A stretch of DNA of 64,000 bases from Betaproteobacteria bacterium (GTDB lineage Bacteria > Pseudomonadota > Gammaproteobacteria > Burkholderiales > Burkholderiaceae_C). A program made the translations under genes and the position numbers. Shown piece by piece: positions 53,025-64,000 of this stretch. Under the pieces are notes generated by a model. It was not told where the DNA came from. It saw nothing but the letters and a program-made list of their open reading frames with translations, and did not search any database. The stretch is taken from contig VGHB01000003.1 of NCBI GenBank assembly GCA_016868355.1, forward strand, positions 124,001 through 188,000, in the 5' to 3' direction. Each line of letters opens with the position of its first letter. Position 1 is the stretch's first letter.

Positions 53025-54650
53025 TCAAACGTCCAGCTGCTTCTGAAACACAAACCCCGCATGCTCGCGCAGGGCGTGGAACTGTATCTTGGGCCAGTTG
53101 TCCTGCATCGCACGCAGCTCGCCTAAATACTCCAGCAGCACGGTGGGTGCTCCCACGGCATCAAAGGCCACCCGGTGCGCGTTGTGGTCGATGAAGCGCC
53201 GCAGCTCCTTCTCACCGCCGTTATCGCCTGAACAGGTCACCCAGCGCGCCACGTTGTAGCGCGCGGGCGCAATGCGGGCTTTGCAGCCGTACTCGTGTTC
53301 CAACCGGTGCGCCACCACTTCAAACTGCAGTTGGCCCACCGCGCCCAACATCAGCACCGAGCCGGCGGCCGGACGGAACACCTGAATAGCGCCCTCTTCG
53401 CCAAGTTGCTGCAAGCCGGCCTTGAGCTGCTTGGTGCGCAGCGGGTCGGCCACTTCCACCGTGCGGAACATCTCGGGCGCGAAGAAGGGCAGGCCGGTGA
53501 ACTGCAGGGCCTCGCCTTCGGTGAGCGTGTCGCCCAGTTGCAGCACGCCATGGTTGGGGATGCCGATGATGTCGCCGGCATAGGCTTCCTCCAGCAGCTC
53601 ACGCCGCTGGCTCATGAAGGTGACCACCGTGTTGGGCCGCAGCTCTTTGCCGCTGCGCACCACCTTCAGCCGCATGCCACGCTCGAACTTGCCGCTGGCT
53701 ACCCGCACAAAGGCGATACGGTCGCGGTGTGCGGGGTCCATATTGGCTTGAATCTTGAACACCACGCCGGTGAACTTCTTCTCGTCAGGGTTCACCGTGC
53801 GCTGCACAGAGGGGCGCTGCGCGGGCGCGGGCGCCAGGTCCACCAGCGCATCCAGCACCTCTTGCACGCCGAAGTTGTTGATGGCCGATCCAAAGAACAT
53901 GGGCGTCTGGCGGCCGGCCAGGAATTCGGTCTCGTCGAAGGCCGGCGCGGCCTCGCGCACCAGTTCGATTTCACCGGCGGACTGTTCGTACGCCGCACCG
54001 AACCGGTTGGCCAGCGCTGGGTTGGCCAAGCCGTCAATAACCTCTTCGTTTCCGGCCACGCGGTCCTCGCCCGGCCTGAAGACGCGCATCTTGTCGTTGC
54101 GCAGGTCCAGCACGCCGCCGAAGAACTTGGCCATGCCCACCGGCCAGGTGAAGGGCACCACCGTCATGCCAAGCTCGCGCTCGATCTCGTCCATCAGGTT
54201 CAGCGGCTCCTGCACCTCGCGGTCCATCTTGTTGACGAAGGTGAGGATGGGCGTGTTGCGGGCGCGGCACACCTGCAGGAGACGCCGGGTCTGGGGTTCC
54301 ACGCCGTTGGCTGCATCGATCACCATCAGCGCGGCGTCCACGGCGGTGAGCACACGGTAGGTATCTTCCGAAAAGTCCTGATGGCCAGGGGTGTCCAGCA
54401 GGTTGATGACGCAGCCGCGGTACTCCATCTGCATCACGGAAGAGGCCACCGAAATACCGCGCTGCTTTTCAATCTCCATCCAATCTGAGGTGGCGTGGCG
54501 CGACGCTTTACGCGCCTTCACACTGCCGGCGATTTGAATGGCGCCGGAGAACAGCAGCAGCTTTTCCGTGAGCGTGGTCTTGCCCGCGTCGGGGTGAGAG
54601 ATGATGGCGAAAGTCCGCCGGCGGCGCACTTCGGGGGAGAGTTCGGCCAT
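53025..54650 (-). CDS. prfC: Peptide chain release factor 3
   Basis: A 541-residue GTPase that recycles RF1/RF2 after termination. G-domain: RTFAIISHPDAGKTTLTEKLL (19-26), ATSDWMEIEKQRGISVASSVMQM, INLLDTPGHQDFSEDTYRVL, ILTFVNKMDREVQEPLNLMDEIE, and domain II/III features such as RPNTVVTFMSQRRELLEEAYAGDIIGIPNHGVLQLGDTLTEG and VGQLQFEVVAHRLEHEYGC. These distinguish RF3 from EF-G. ATG 54650; the gene is divergent from paiB. Confidence 0.96.
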   Translation of the reverse strand: MAELSPEVRRRRTFAIISHPDAGKTTLTEKLLLFSGAIQIAGSVKARKASRHATSDWMEIEKQRGISVASSVMQMEYRGCVINLLDTPGHQDFSEDTYRVLTAVDAALMVIDAANGVEPQTRRLLQVCRARNTPILTFVNKMDREVQEPLNLMDEIERELGMTVVPFTWPVGMAKFFGGVLDLRNDKMRVFRPGEDRVAGNEEVIDGLANPALANRFGAAYEQSAGEIELVREAAPAFDETEFLAGRQTPMFFGSAINNFGVQEVLDALVDLAPAPAQRPSVQRTVNPDEKKFTGVVFKIQANMDPAHRDRIAFVRVASGKFERGMRLKVVRSGKELRPNTVVTFMSQRRELLEEAYAGDIIGIPNHGVLQLGDTLTEGEALQFTGLPFFAPEMFRTVEVADPLRTKQLKAGLQQLGEEGAIQVFRPAAGSVLMLGAVGQLQFEVVAHRLEHEYGCKARIAPARYNVARWVTCSGDNGGEKELRRFIDHNAHRVAFDAVGAPTVLLEYLGELRAMQDNWPKIQFHALREHAGFVFQKQLDV

Positions 54651-54780
54651 GTGCGGATTATCCTGGGACCCAACGCATGGCTGTGCCAACGGATTAGCCA
54701 CGGCATACTAGGCCGCTGCAACGCTGCAGCGCTGCAGCGCCGAAGCGTGCGAGCGCCTAGGCACTCGAGCGAGGACCACC

Positions 54781-55428
54781 ATGACTCTGTACCTGCCCCG
54801 CCACTTCGAGCAGAACGACCCAACGGCCTGGCGGGCCCTGATGCATGCGCACCCTTTGGCCACGTGGGTGTGCGTGGTGGCCGGTGAGCCGGTGATCAAC
54901 CACCTGCCCCTGCATCTGGACCCCGTGCGCGGCAAATATGGCACGCTACTAGGCCACGTGGCCCGCGCCAACCCGGTTTGGCAATCGGCTCCAACGTCCA
55001 GCGTGGTGATCTTCCACGGCCCTCAGGCCTATGTGACGCCGAGCTGGTATCCCACCAAGCGTGAAACCGGTAAGGTCGTCCCCACTTGGAACTATGCGGT
55101 GGTGCATGCCCAGGGGCTTCCGCGCTTTATCCACGACACAGCAGAGCTGCACGCCTTGGTGTCGCGGCTGACGAATCGGCATGAGGAGCAGCGTGCCCAG
55201 CCCTGGTCGGTCGACGATGCGCCGCCCGACTTCACGCAGACCATGCTGAGCGCCATCGTAGGCCTGGAGATCGAAATCATGCAGGTTCAGGCCAAGTTCA
55301 AGCTCAGCCAAAACCGCTTGCCGGCGGACCAGCGGGGGGTGATGGAAGGCGCTGCGCAGGGGGCTCAAGAGGATCGTCTGATGGCGCAGGCGATGGCGAA
55401 AGTGTTGCCTGGCCTGGATCGCAGCTAG
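54781..55428 (+). CDS. FMN-binding negative regulator, PaiB family
   Basis: A 215-residue protein of the PaiB split-barrel FMN-binding family. It begins MTLYLPRHFEQNDPTAWRALMHAHPLATWV, and has INHLPLHLDP, GHVARANPVW, VVIFHGPQAYVTPSWYPTKRETGKVVPTWNYAVVHAQG (signature) and EIEIMQVQAKFKLSQNR near the end. In Bacillus PaiB represses sporulation and protease genes, but most proteobacterial members are uncharacterised and may be flavin reductase-like. It stands alone, 130 bases from prfC. Confidence 0.88.
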   Translation: MTLYLPRHFEQNDPTAWRALMHAHPLATWVCVVAGEPVINHLPLHLDPVRGKYGTLLGHVARANPVWQSAPTSSVVIFHGPQAYVTPSWYPTKRETGKVVPTWNYAVVHAQGLPRFIHDTAELHALVSRLTNRHEEQRAQPWSVDDAPPDFTQTMLSAIVGLEIEIMQVQAKFKLSQNRLPADQRGVMEGAAQGAQEDRLMAQAMAKVLPGLDRS

Positions 55429-55524
55429 CGGCGCCCGATGGCGAACGTTCAGAACTCCATTCCCACCGTGTGACTTCTTGTTGAGCGAACACCCCATCAA
55501 GCAAAGCGCCCTGGTGCCACCACG

Positions 55525-56223
55525 ATGCAGCATGCCCTGATCACGGCTGCCTTGGCGCCCGTGCTGTTGGTGCAAGGCCGGCGGGTTCGGCGCACGGCGC
55601 TGGAGTTGCCCGAAGCCGCCGGCCCGCGTGAGGGCGTGGCGGGTCAGGGCCCGCCTTTCAGCCTGCTGGTGCTGGGCGATTCGGCCGCAGCGGGGGTGGG
55701 TATCGCCACGCAGGAGGAAGCCCTCACCGGTTGCTTGGTACGCGCCCTGTCAGCCAACCGAACAGTGCACTGGCGCTTGATGGCGCGCAGCGGTGATGGA
55801 CTTTCGCAAATTTTGCGCGCCGCGCAGAAGGCGCCACCACAACCCGTCGACCTGATTGTGGTGTCGGCCGGCATCAATGATGTGCTGCAAGGCACTTCAC
55901 CTGCGAAGTGGATGGGCCTGCTGCGCGAACTGGCGCAGTGTTTCGAGCAACGTTTCCAGGCCCGCCGCGTGGCCTTCAGCGGCATACCGCGCATCCACGA
56001 GTTCACCCTGCTGCCCCAGCCGCTGGCTTGGTACCTGGGCCTGGGCGCTCAGCGGCTCAACCGTGCCACACGCCAAGCCTTGCCCGGCTTGCCTGGTGCC
56101 TGGCGGCTGGTGGACTTGGATTTGCCTCTCACGGCGGATTTTCTCGCCCGCGATGGTTTCCACCCCAATGAAGCAGCAAGCCAACTGTGGAGCGAGCGGG
56201 TGCTCCTGGCCTGCGAGGCCTGA
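55525..56223 (+). CDS. SGNH/GDSL hydrolase
   Basis: A 232-residue SGNH hydrolase. Block I is LLVLGDSAAAGVGI with the nucleophilic S53, block III is VSAGINDVL, and block V DGFHPNEAAS has D210 and H213. Sequence features such as TALELPEAAGPREG before block I and VAFSGIPRIHEF fit the cytosolic esterase-like group common in Burkholderiales. It should act as an esterase or lipase on small esters, substrate unknown. The ATG at 55525 is accepted; the N-terminal hydrophobic stretch may be a weak membrane anchor. Confidence 0.85.
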   Translation: MQHALITAALAPVLLVQGRRVRRTALELPEAAGPREGVAGQGPPFSLLVLGDSAAAGVGIATQEEALTGCLVRALSANRTVHWRLMARSGDGLSQILRAAQKAPPQPVDLIVVSAGINDVLQGTSPAKWMGLLRELAQCFEQRFQARRVAFSGIPRIHEFTLLPQPLAWYLGLGAQRLNRATRQALPGLPGAWRLVDLDLPLTADFLARDGFHPNEAASQLWSERVLLACEA

Positions 56224-56317
56224 TCAAGCCCCTTTGCGGCTCGGCTTCGACCTGGCGATGGCGGTGGGACACTTCAAGGTTCAGTCAACGCCTCAGGCCC
56301 TACCCTTGGCCGATCCG

Positions 56318-56542
56318 ATGCTGCCACCTCTGCCCCTCATACCGCTCGGCCGCTGGCGCCGCTACAAGGGCCTGGACTACGAGGTGCTGGGCGTGGTCCG
56401 CCACAGCGAAACCCTGGAACCCTTGGTGCTCTACCGCCTGCTCTACAACGACAGCGGCACTTGGGTGCGTCCGTACGCGATGTTCCGGGAGACCGTGGAG
56501 CTTGAGGGAACCCGGCAGCCACGCTTTGCCAAGATCGACTGA
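56318..56542 (+). CDS. DUF1653 domain protein
   Basis: A 74-residue single-domain protein: RWRRYKGLDYEVLGVVRHSETLEPLVLYRLLYNDSGTWVRPYAMFRETVELEG. The YKGxxYEVLGxxRHSETLEPLVxYR and WVRPxxMF strings define DUF1653, a small beta-rich family without known function. An ATG at 56258 is also in frame; 56318 gives the usual length. Same strand as the SGNH hydrolase and the GST. Confidence 0.82.
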   Translation: MLPPLPLIPLGRWRRYKGLDYEVLGVVRHSETLEPLVLYRLLYNDSGTWVRPYAMFRETVELEGTRQPRFAKID

Positions 56543-56568
56543 AGAGCGCTTTCAGAGGACCCCCGGCC

Positions 56569-57264
56569 ATGCGCCTGTACATCGCCAACAAGAACTATTC
56601 ATCTTGGTCGTTGAGGCCATGGGTGCTGATGAAGCACCTGGGCCTCGAATTTGAAGAGGTGCTCGTGCCTTTCGGGCCCGATTCGGGCGCCGCCTTTCGC
56701 GCGTTTTCGCCAACGGGCAAGGTCCCGTGCTTGGTGGATGGGGCGCTCACCGTTTGGGACTCGCTGGCAATTGCCGAGTATCTGGCCGAGCAGCAGCCTG
56801 CGGTGTGGCCGCTTGATCGGGTCGCGCGGGCCTGGGCGCGGTCGGCCAGCGCCGAGATGCATGCGGGCTTTGGCGCGGTGCGCCACTACTGCTCCATGAG
56901 CTGCGGGCAGCGGGTGAAGCTGCACCCCTTGCCGGCTGAAAGGGCCACTGAGCTGGCGGCCCAGTGGGGGCGCATCGACCAGCTTTGGCGCGAGGGCATC
57001 GATCGCTTTGGCGGCCCCTTCCTCGCGGGTTCGGCGTTCTGCGCGGTGGACGCCTTCTACGCGCCGGTGGCCTTTCGGGCGCAGACTTATGGCCCGGCCT
57101 TGTCTGTTGTGGCGCAGGGCTATGTGCAGCGTCTTTTGGCACTGCCGGCCATGCAGCAGTGGTACCAGGAGGCCTTGGCTGAAACCTGGCGTGATGAAGC
57201 GCATGAGGCCGACATCCGCGCCGTCGGTGAGATCACCCGAGATGACAGAAGGAGCCCCGCATGA
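56569..57264 (+). CDS. Glutathione S-transferase family protein
   Basis: A 231-residue GST. The thioredoxin-like N-domain shows LYIANKNYSSWSLRPWVLMKHLGLEFEEVLVPF with the active-site SSWSLR serine, PTGKVPCLVDGALTVWDSLAIAEYLAE (cis-proline and ESxAI-type motif), and an alpha-helical C-domain with FGGPFLAGSAFCAVDAFYAPVAFR. Such enzymes conjugate or isomerise with glutathione; substrate unknown. Its stop overlaps the start of a GFA-domain remnant by the ATGA junction. Confidence 0.92.
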   Translation: MRLYIANKNYSSWSLRPWVLMKHLGLEFEEVLVPFGPDSGAAFRAFSPTGKVPCLVDGALTVWDSLAIAEYLAEQQPAVWPLDRVARAWARSASAEMHAGFGAVRHYCSMSCGQRVKLHPLPAERATELAAQWGRIDQLWREGIDRFGGPFLAGSAFCAVDAFYAPVAFRAQTYGPALSVVAQGYVQRLLALPAMQQWYQEALAETWRDEAHEADIRAVGEITRDDRRSPA

Positions 57265-57572
57265 CATCAGCCCCCAGCCCGTCCAGCGCCCCAGCGGCCA
57301 CACCGGTTGCCCAGGTCCATTGCCGCTGCGGCGCCTTTCGTTTGGAGTCCACCAGCGCACCCATCGTGCAGCTGGTGTGCCACTGCACGCAGTACCGCGA
57401 GGGATCAGGCCGTGCGAACTTGAGCCGTCCAGCCCCGGCCTCGGGCTGCAGGTCGAGCACGGCTATCAGGCCTGCCACCGCCACAGCCAAATGCTTTCAG
57501 ACGTTGATGCGGTTAACGCCGGGCAGGGTGCAGGCCATCACCGCATTGCGCAAGGCCGCAATGGCTTCGTAG
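57261..57572 (+). pseudogene. Truncated GFA-domain (glutathione-dependent formaldehyde-activating-like) remnant
   Basis: The frame starts inside the GST stop (ATGA) and reads VAQVHCRCGAFRLESTSAPIVQLVCHC, the beginning of a GFA zinc-binding domain (CxCG, then CHC). The next expected CxxC cysteine is tyrosine (CTQYRE), and similarity ends at about 57413. The rest is low-complexity and runs into the convergent oxyR gene. A full GFA protein would be about 120-150 residues, so this is likely a decayed gene whose 3' part was lost at the oxyR boundary. Confidence 0.5.
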
Positions 57573-58420
57573 CGGGTGAAGCTGCGCCGCCAGGCCAGCA
57601 CCACGCGCCGCGTGGGTACTGGGGCTTCGAATGGGATGTGGCGGATCAAACCGGATTTCTCTTCGGGCACGCTCATGCGCGGCACCACGGTGATCCCCAT
57701 GCCCGAGGCCACCATGTACTTGATGGTTTCCAGGCTGGAGCCCTCGAAACTCTTTCGGATGCCCTCAGCGTCTTGCGAAAAGCGCGCGAATTCTGGGCAC
57801 ACTTCCAGCACCTGATCGCGAAAGCAGTGGCCCGTACCCAGCAGCAGCATGGTTTCTTGCTTGATTTCCTCACTGCGCAAAGACTTTCGCTTGGCCAGTG
57901 GGTGGGATTTGGGAACGGCCACCATGAAGGGCTCGTCGTACAGCGTGGCGGTGGCCAAGCCGGTGTAGGGGAAGGGTTCGGCCAGGATCGCGCAGTCGAT
58001 CTCCCCGGTGCGCAGCATGTCCAACAGCTTGACCGTGAAGTTCTCCTGCAGCACCAGGGGCATCTGCGGCACCCGCTCGATGGTGTTCTTCACCAACTCG
58101 GGCAGCAGGTAGGGCGCGATCGTGTAAATGATTCCCAGTTTCAGCGGCCCGTTGAGGGGGTCTTTGCCCCGCGCGGCGATCTCCCGTATGGCTGCGGCCT
58201 GTTCGATCACGCTTTGGGCCTGGCGCACGATGGCCACGCCCAGCGGCGTCACCGCAATTTCATTGCCCCCGCGCTCGAAGATCTTCACATCGAGCTCTTC
58301 TTCCAGCTTCTTGATGGCCACGCTCAGGGTGGGCTGTGAGACGAAGCAGGCGTCGGCTGCGCGCCCAAAGTGCCGCTCGCGGGCCACAGCCACGATGTAA
58401 CGGAGTCCAGTCAGCGTCAT
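57497..58420 (-). CDS. oxyR: Hydrogen peroxide-sensing LysR-type regulator OxyR
   Basis: A 307-residue LysR regulator. The DNA-binding N-terminus LRYIVAVARERHFGRAADACFVSQPTLSVAIKKLEEELDVKIFER is followed by an effector domain with GTGHCFRDQVLEVCPEF. Its cysteines are at positions 199 and 208, exactly the redox pair of E. coli OxyR. The conserved FEGSSLETIKYMVASGMGITVVP follows. It activates peroxide-defence genes on disulphide formation. No catalase or ahpC is in the window. It is divergent from panB across 117 bases. Confidence 0.95.
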   Translation of the reverse strand: MTLTGLRYIVAVARERHFGRAADACFVSQPTLSVAIKKLEEELDVKIFERGGNEIAVTPLGVAIVRQAQSVIEQAAAIREIAARGKDPLNGPLKLGIIYTIAPYLLPELVKNTIERVPQMPLVLQENFTVKLLDMLRTGEIDCAILAEPFPYTGLATATLYDEPFMVAVPKSHPLAKRKSLRSEEIKQETMLLLGTGHCFRDQVLEVCPEFARFSQDAEGIRKSFEGSSLETIKYMVASGMGITVVPRMSVPEEKSGLIRHIPFEAPVPTRRVVLAWRRSFTRYEAIAALRNAVMACTLPGVNRINV

Positions 58421-58537
58421 GGCTTGATTTTGCGTTGGGAATGGGGGTCCTCGCTACACTTTCGCTCCAACTTGGTGTGAGCCTGCGCGGCAGTGCTCAA
58501 CACCGACCGTGATCCGCTTTGTTCGGAAAGGCGCCCG

Positions 58538-60246
<1,709 letters not shown>

Positions 60247-60270
60247 CGGGGCCGGACCCCGCCCCCCGGT

Positions 60271-62382
60271 TCAAGCCTTGAGGAACTCCACCCGGTTGGC
60301 CAGCCACCGCTGCACATGGGCTTGGGCGGCACCGTCGTGTTCATCGAGCAGGCGCGGCGCAACGGCGCGGGCATGCTGCAAGAGTGGGGCGTCTTCTTGA
60401 AGATCGGCAAAACGCAAGAGCGTGTCGCCGCTTTGCCGCGCGCCCATGAACTCGCCGGGGCCGCGAATCTCCAAATCTCGCCTGGATATCTCGAAACCGT
60501 CTTGCGTTTCGGCCATGGCGCGCAATCGGGCCTTGCCGGTGTCCGACAGGGGTGGCGTGTAGAGCAGCACGCACACGCTGGCGACCGTGCCGCGGCCCAC
60601 GCGACCGCGCAGCTGGTGCAACTGGGCCAAGCCGAAGCGCTCCGCGTGTTCGATCACCATTAGGCTTGCGTTGGGCACATCAACCCCCACCTCGATCACC
60701 GTGGTGGCTACCAGCAGGGGCATCTGACCAGCGCTGAACAGTGACATCACCGCTGCCTTCTCCGCCGGCGGCATGCGCCCATGCAGCAGGCCCACCATCA
60801 GGCCCGGCAGCGCTTGGCTGAGCTGCGCATGGGTCTCAGTGGCGTTTTGCAGGTCCAGCGCCTCACTTTCTTCGATCAGTGGGCAGACCCAGTACACCTG
60901 CCGGGCCCGCCCCACCTCTTCCCGAATATGCTCGATCACCGCGTCGCGCCGGTTGTCGGCAAACACCTTGGTAACGATGGGCGTTCGGCCCGGGGGCAGC
61001 TCGTCGATGGTGCTGACTGAAAGATCGGCGTAGTAGCTCATGGCCAAGGTGCGCGGGATGGGCGTGGCCGTCATCATCAACAGGTGGGGCTCGAGCGTGG
61101 CGTCTGTGACTGCCCCTGGCCCGGGGTGCGGCTCGGCCACTGCCGCACTGCTGCCCTCGAGCTTCTTGCGCAAGGCCAAGCGCTGTGCCACGCCAAAACG
61201 GTGCTGTTCATCAATCAAGGCCAGGCCCAGCCGCGCGAATTGCACGGTGCCTTGGATCACCGCTTGGGTGCCCACCACCAGTGCGGCGCACCCATCGGCG
61301 GTGGCCTCCAGCATCGCCTTGCGCGCCTTGCCTTTGATGCTGCCGGTCAGCCAGGCCACAGTTTGGCCGCGGGCTTTGAGCAAGGGCTGCAGCCAGCCCA
61401 CCAACTTTCGAAAGTGCTGCTCCGCCAGAATCTCCGTGGGCGCCATCAGCGCGCATTGCCAGCCCGCATCGATGGCCACCGCCGCAGCCAAGGCTGCCAC
61501 CACGGTTTTTCCTGAGCCCACATCGCCTTGCAGCAGCCGGTGCATGGGTTCTGCGCGCGCCAAATCTTGTGCGACTTCCTCCACCACCCGCCTTTGTGCA
61601 GCTGTGAGCTCAAAGGGCAGTGCGGCCAAGAGCCGTTCGGGCAAACCGCTGGGCTGTGCCTGCAGGACGGGTGCGCGCCGTCTGGCCCGCGCTCGGCGCG
61701 CCATCAACTGGCTCAGTTGCTGGGCCAGTAGTTCCTCCCATTTCAGGCGCTGCCAAGCCGGGCTGCTGCGGTCTTCCAGGGCGGCCAAGCTGGCGTGCGG
61801 TGGCGGATGGTGCAACTCCTGCAGTGCGTCACGCAGCGAGGGCAGGCCAGGCTTGACGAGTTGGGGGGGAATCAGCTCTTGCAGTGGTGCCCGCTGCAGG
61901 CCGCTGGCCACTGCCTTGCGCAAGTAAGCCTGAGGCAGGGCTGCAGAAGTGGGGTAGACCGGGGTCAGCGAAACAGCCAAGGGGGCGTCGTCGCCCACTG
62001 CCTTGAAAACCGGGTGCACCATTTCATGGCCGAAGAAGCCGCCGCGCACCTCGCCGCGCACCCGCAGCCGCGCACCCAAAGCCAAGGTCTTTTGGTGCGA
62101 GGGAAAAAAGTGCAGAAAGCGCAGGACCAACTCACCGCTGTCGTCGCGCAGTCGCGCCATGAATTGCCGCCGTGGCCGCAACTCCACGCGGGCTTCCACC
62201 ACCACGCCTTCACACTGGGCGGTTTGGCCATGAAGCAAGCTCCCCATGGGCGCCAGCCGGGTTTCGTCTTCGTAACGCAGGGGCAGGTGCAGCGCCAAGT
62301 CGACGTCGCGGCGCAGGCCCATCTTGTCCATCGCCTTCTGCGGCGCAGACTTATCCTTGGGCAGTGCAGACGGCTCGGCCAT
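60271..62382 (-). CDS. recG: ATP-dependent DNA helicase RecG
   Basis: A 703-residue RecG that remodels stalled forks and Holliday junctions. The N-terminal wedge domain opens with [27 protein letters not shown]. Helicase motifs: [35 protein letters not shown] (DExH box), [77 protein letters not shown]. The middle has a small extra loop ([18 protein letters not shown]). ATG 62382; divergent from queA. In several relatives oxyR and recG are neighbours; here panBC lies between. Confidence 0.96.
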   Translation of the reverse strand: MAEPSALPKDKSAPQKAMDKMGLRRDVDLALHLPLRYEDETRLAPMGSLLHGQTAQCEGVVVEARVELRPRRQFMARLRDDSGELVLRFLHFFPSHQKTLALGARLRVRGEVRGGFFGHEMVHPVFKAVGDDAPLAVSLTPVYPTSAALPQAYLRKAVASGLQRAPLQELIPPQLVKPGLPSLRDALQELHHPPPHASLAALEDRSSPAWQRLKWEELLAQQLSQLMARRARARRRAPVLQAQPSGLPERLLAALPFELTAAQRRVVEEVAQDLARAEPMHRLLQGDVGSGKTVVAALAAAVAIDAGWQCALMAPTEILAEQHFRKLVGWLQPLLKARGQTVAWLTGSIKGKARKAMLEATADGCAALVVGTQAVIQGTVQFARLGLALIDEQHRFGVAQRLALRKKLEGSSAAVAEPHPGPGAVTDATLEPHLLMMTATPIPRTLAMSYYADLSVSTIDELPPGRTPIVTKVFADNRRDAVIEHIREEVGRARQVYWVCPLIEESEALDLQNATETHAQLSQALPGLMVGLLHGRMPPAEKAAVMSLFSAGQMPLLVATTVIEVGVDVPNASLMVIEHAERFGLAQLHQLRGRVGRGTVASVCVLLYTPPLSDTGKARLRAMAETQDGFEISRRDLEIRGPGEFMGARQSGDTLLRFADLQEDAPLLQHARAVAPRLLDEHDGAAQAHVQRWLANRVEFLKA

Positions 62383-62465
62383 GGGCTGATTCTGCACGGC
62401 CGTGCGGGGGCTGGCCGCTGCTGGACAATGCCGGCTGTTTCCACAGGTCAGTACAGCCTGCTGCC

Positions 62466-64000
<1,535 letters not shown>

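Noticed and set aside
58421-58537. TTGGGA/TACACT in the oxyR-panB gap as a promoter
   Set aside because: The spacing is 14 bases, too short for a sigma-70 promoter.

Overview
The window looks like a chromosomal segment of a high-GC betaproteobacterium, order Burkholderiales and most likely Comamonadaceae or a close relative. This rests on the gene content: Bug/TctBA tripartite tricarboxylate transport genes, an imuA-imuB-dnaE2 mutagenesis set, a type-2 ArgC, mnmG-rsmG with chromosomal parA and parB, an rsmI/yraN/SIS/BON cluster, and a queA-tgt pair. No rRNA, tRNA, CRISPR array, insertion sequence or prophage was recognised. Coding density is very high and almost all gaps are under 300 bases.

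Region by region: 1-2.6 kb holds the start of a periplasmic binding protein, a class III CoA-transferase and a short-chain dehydrogenase. 2.6-7.5 kb has an AlkB-type membrane hydroxylase back to back with a TonB-dependent receptor, followed by kynureninase. 7.6-13.9 kb is a catabolic and transport block: acyl-CoA synthetase, Bug protein, TctB, TctA and a PanE-like reductase. 13.9-18 kb carries a cyclophilin lipoprotein, NnrU, pirin and a thioredoxin-fold protein. 18.2-31.9 kb is an origin-type segregation region: mnmG and rsmG contain parS centromere sites inside their coding sequences, and parA and parB lie 8-11 kb downstream. Between them sit a lipocalin, the SOS mutagenesis genes imuA, imuB and dnaE2 (two LexA boxes) with an inverted nitronate monooxygenase, and an antisense argC that separates parA from parB.

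31.9-36.9 kb is an exported DUF1800-DUF1501-DUF1800 operon of unknown function with two paralogous DUF1800 genes. 37-44.6 kb has a D-lactate dehydrogenase-like enzyme, a cobalamin adenosyltransferase ending in a 31-bp tandem repeat, dbpA coupled to aroG, tldD and rsmI. Upstream of aroG there is a phenylalanine-rich leader peptide with a terminator and a competing antiterminator, which is the best regulatory find in the window. 44.6-50.3 kb has yraN, a diverged SIS-domain protein, a BON lipoprotein, a GlxR-like dehydrogenase coupled to a PilT-like ATPase, a YggS protein, arginase and a coupled micro-ORF. 50.3-64 kb carries proC, ubiA, a DsrE-like protein, prfC, paiB, a GDSL hydrolase, a GST, a GFA-domain remnant, oxyR, panBC, recG, queA and the start of tgt.

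Functionally the window mixes housekeeping (segregation, translation, tRNA modification, pantothenate, aromatic amino acids) with short catabolic and transport islands. All calls come from reading the sequence. Family names rest on recognised motifs and not on database searches.
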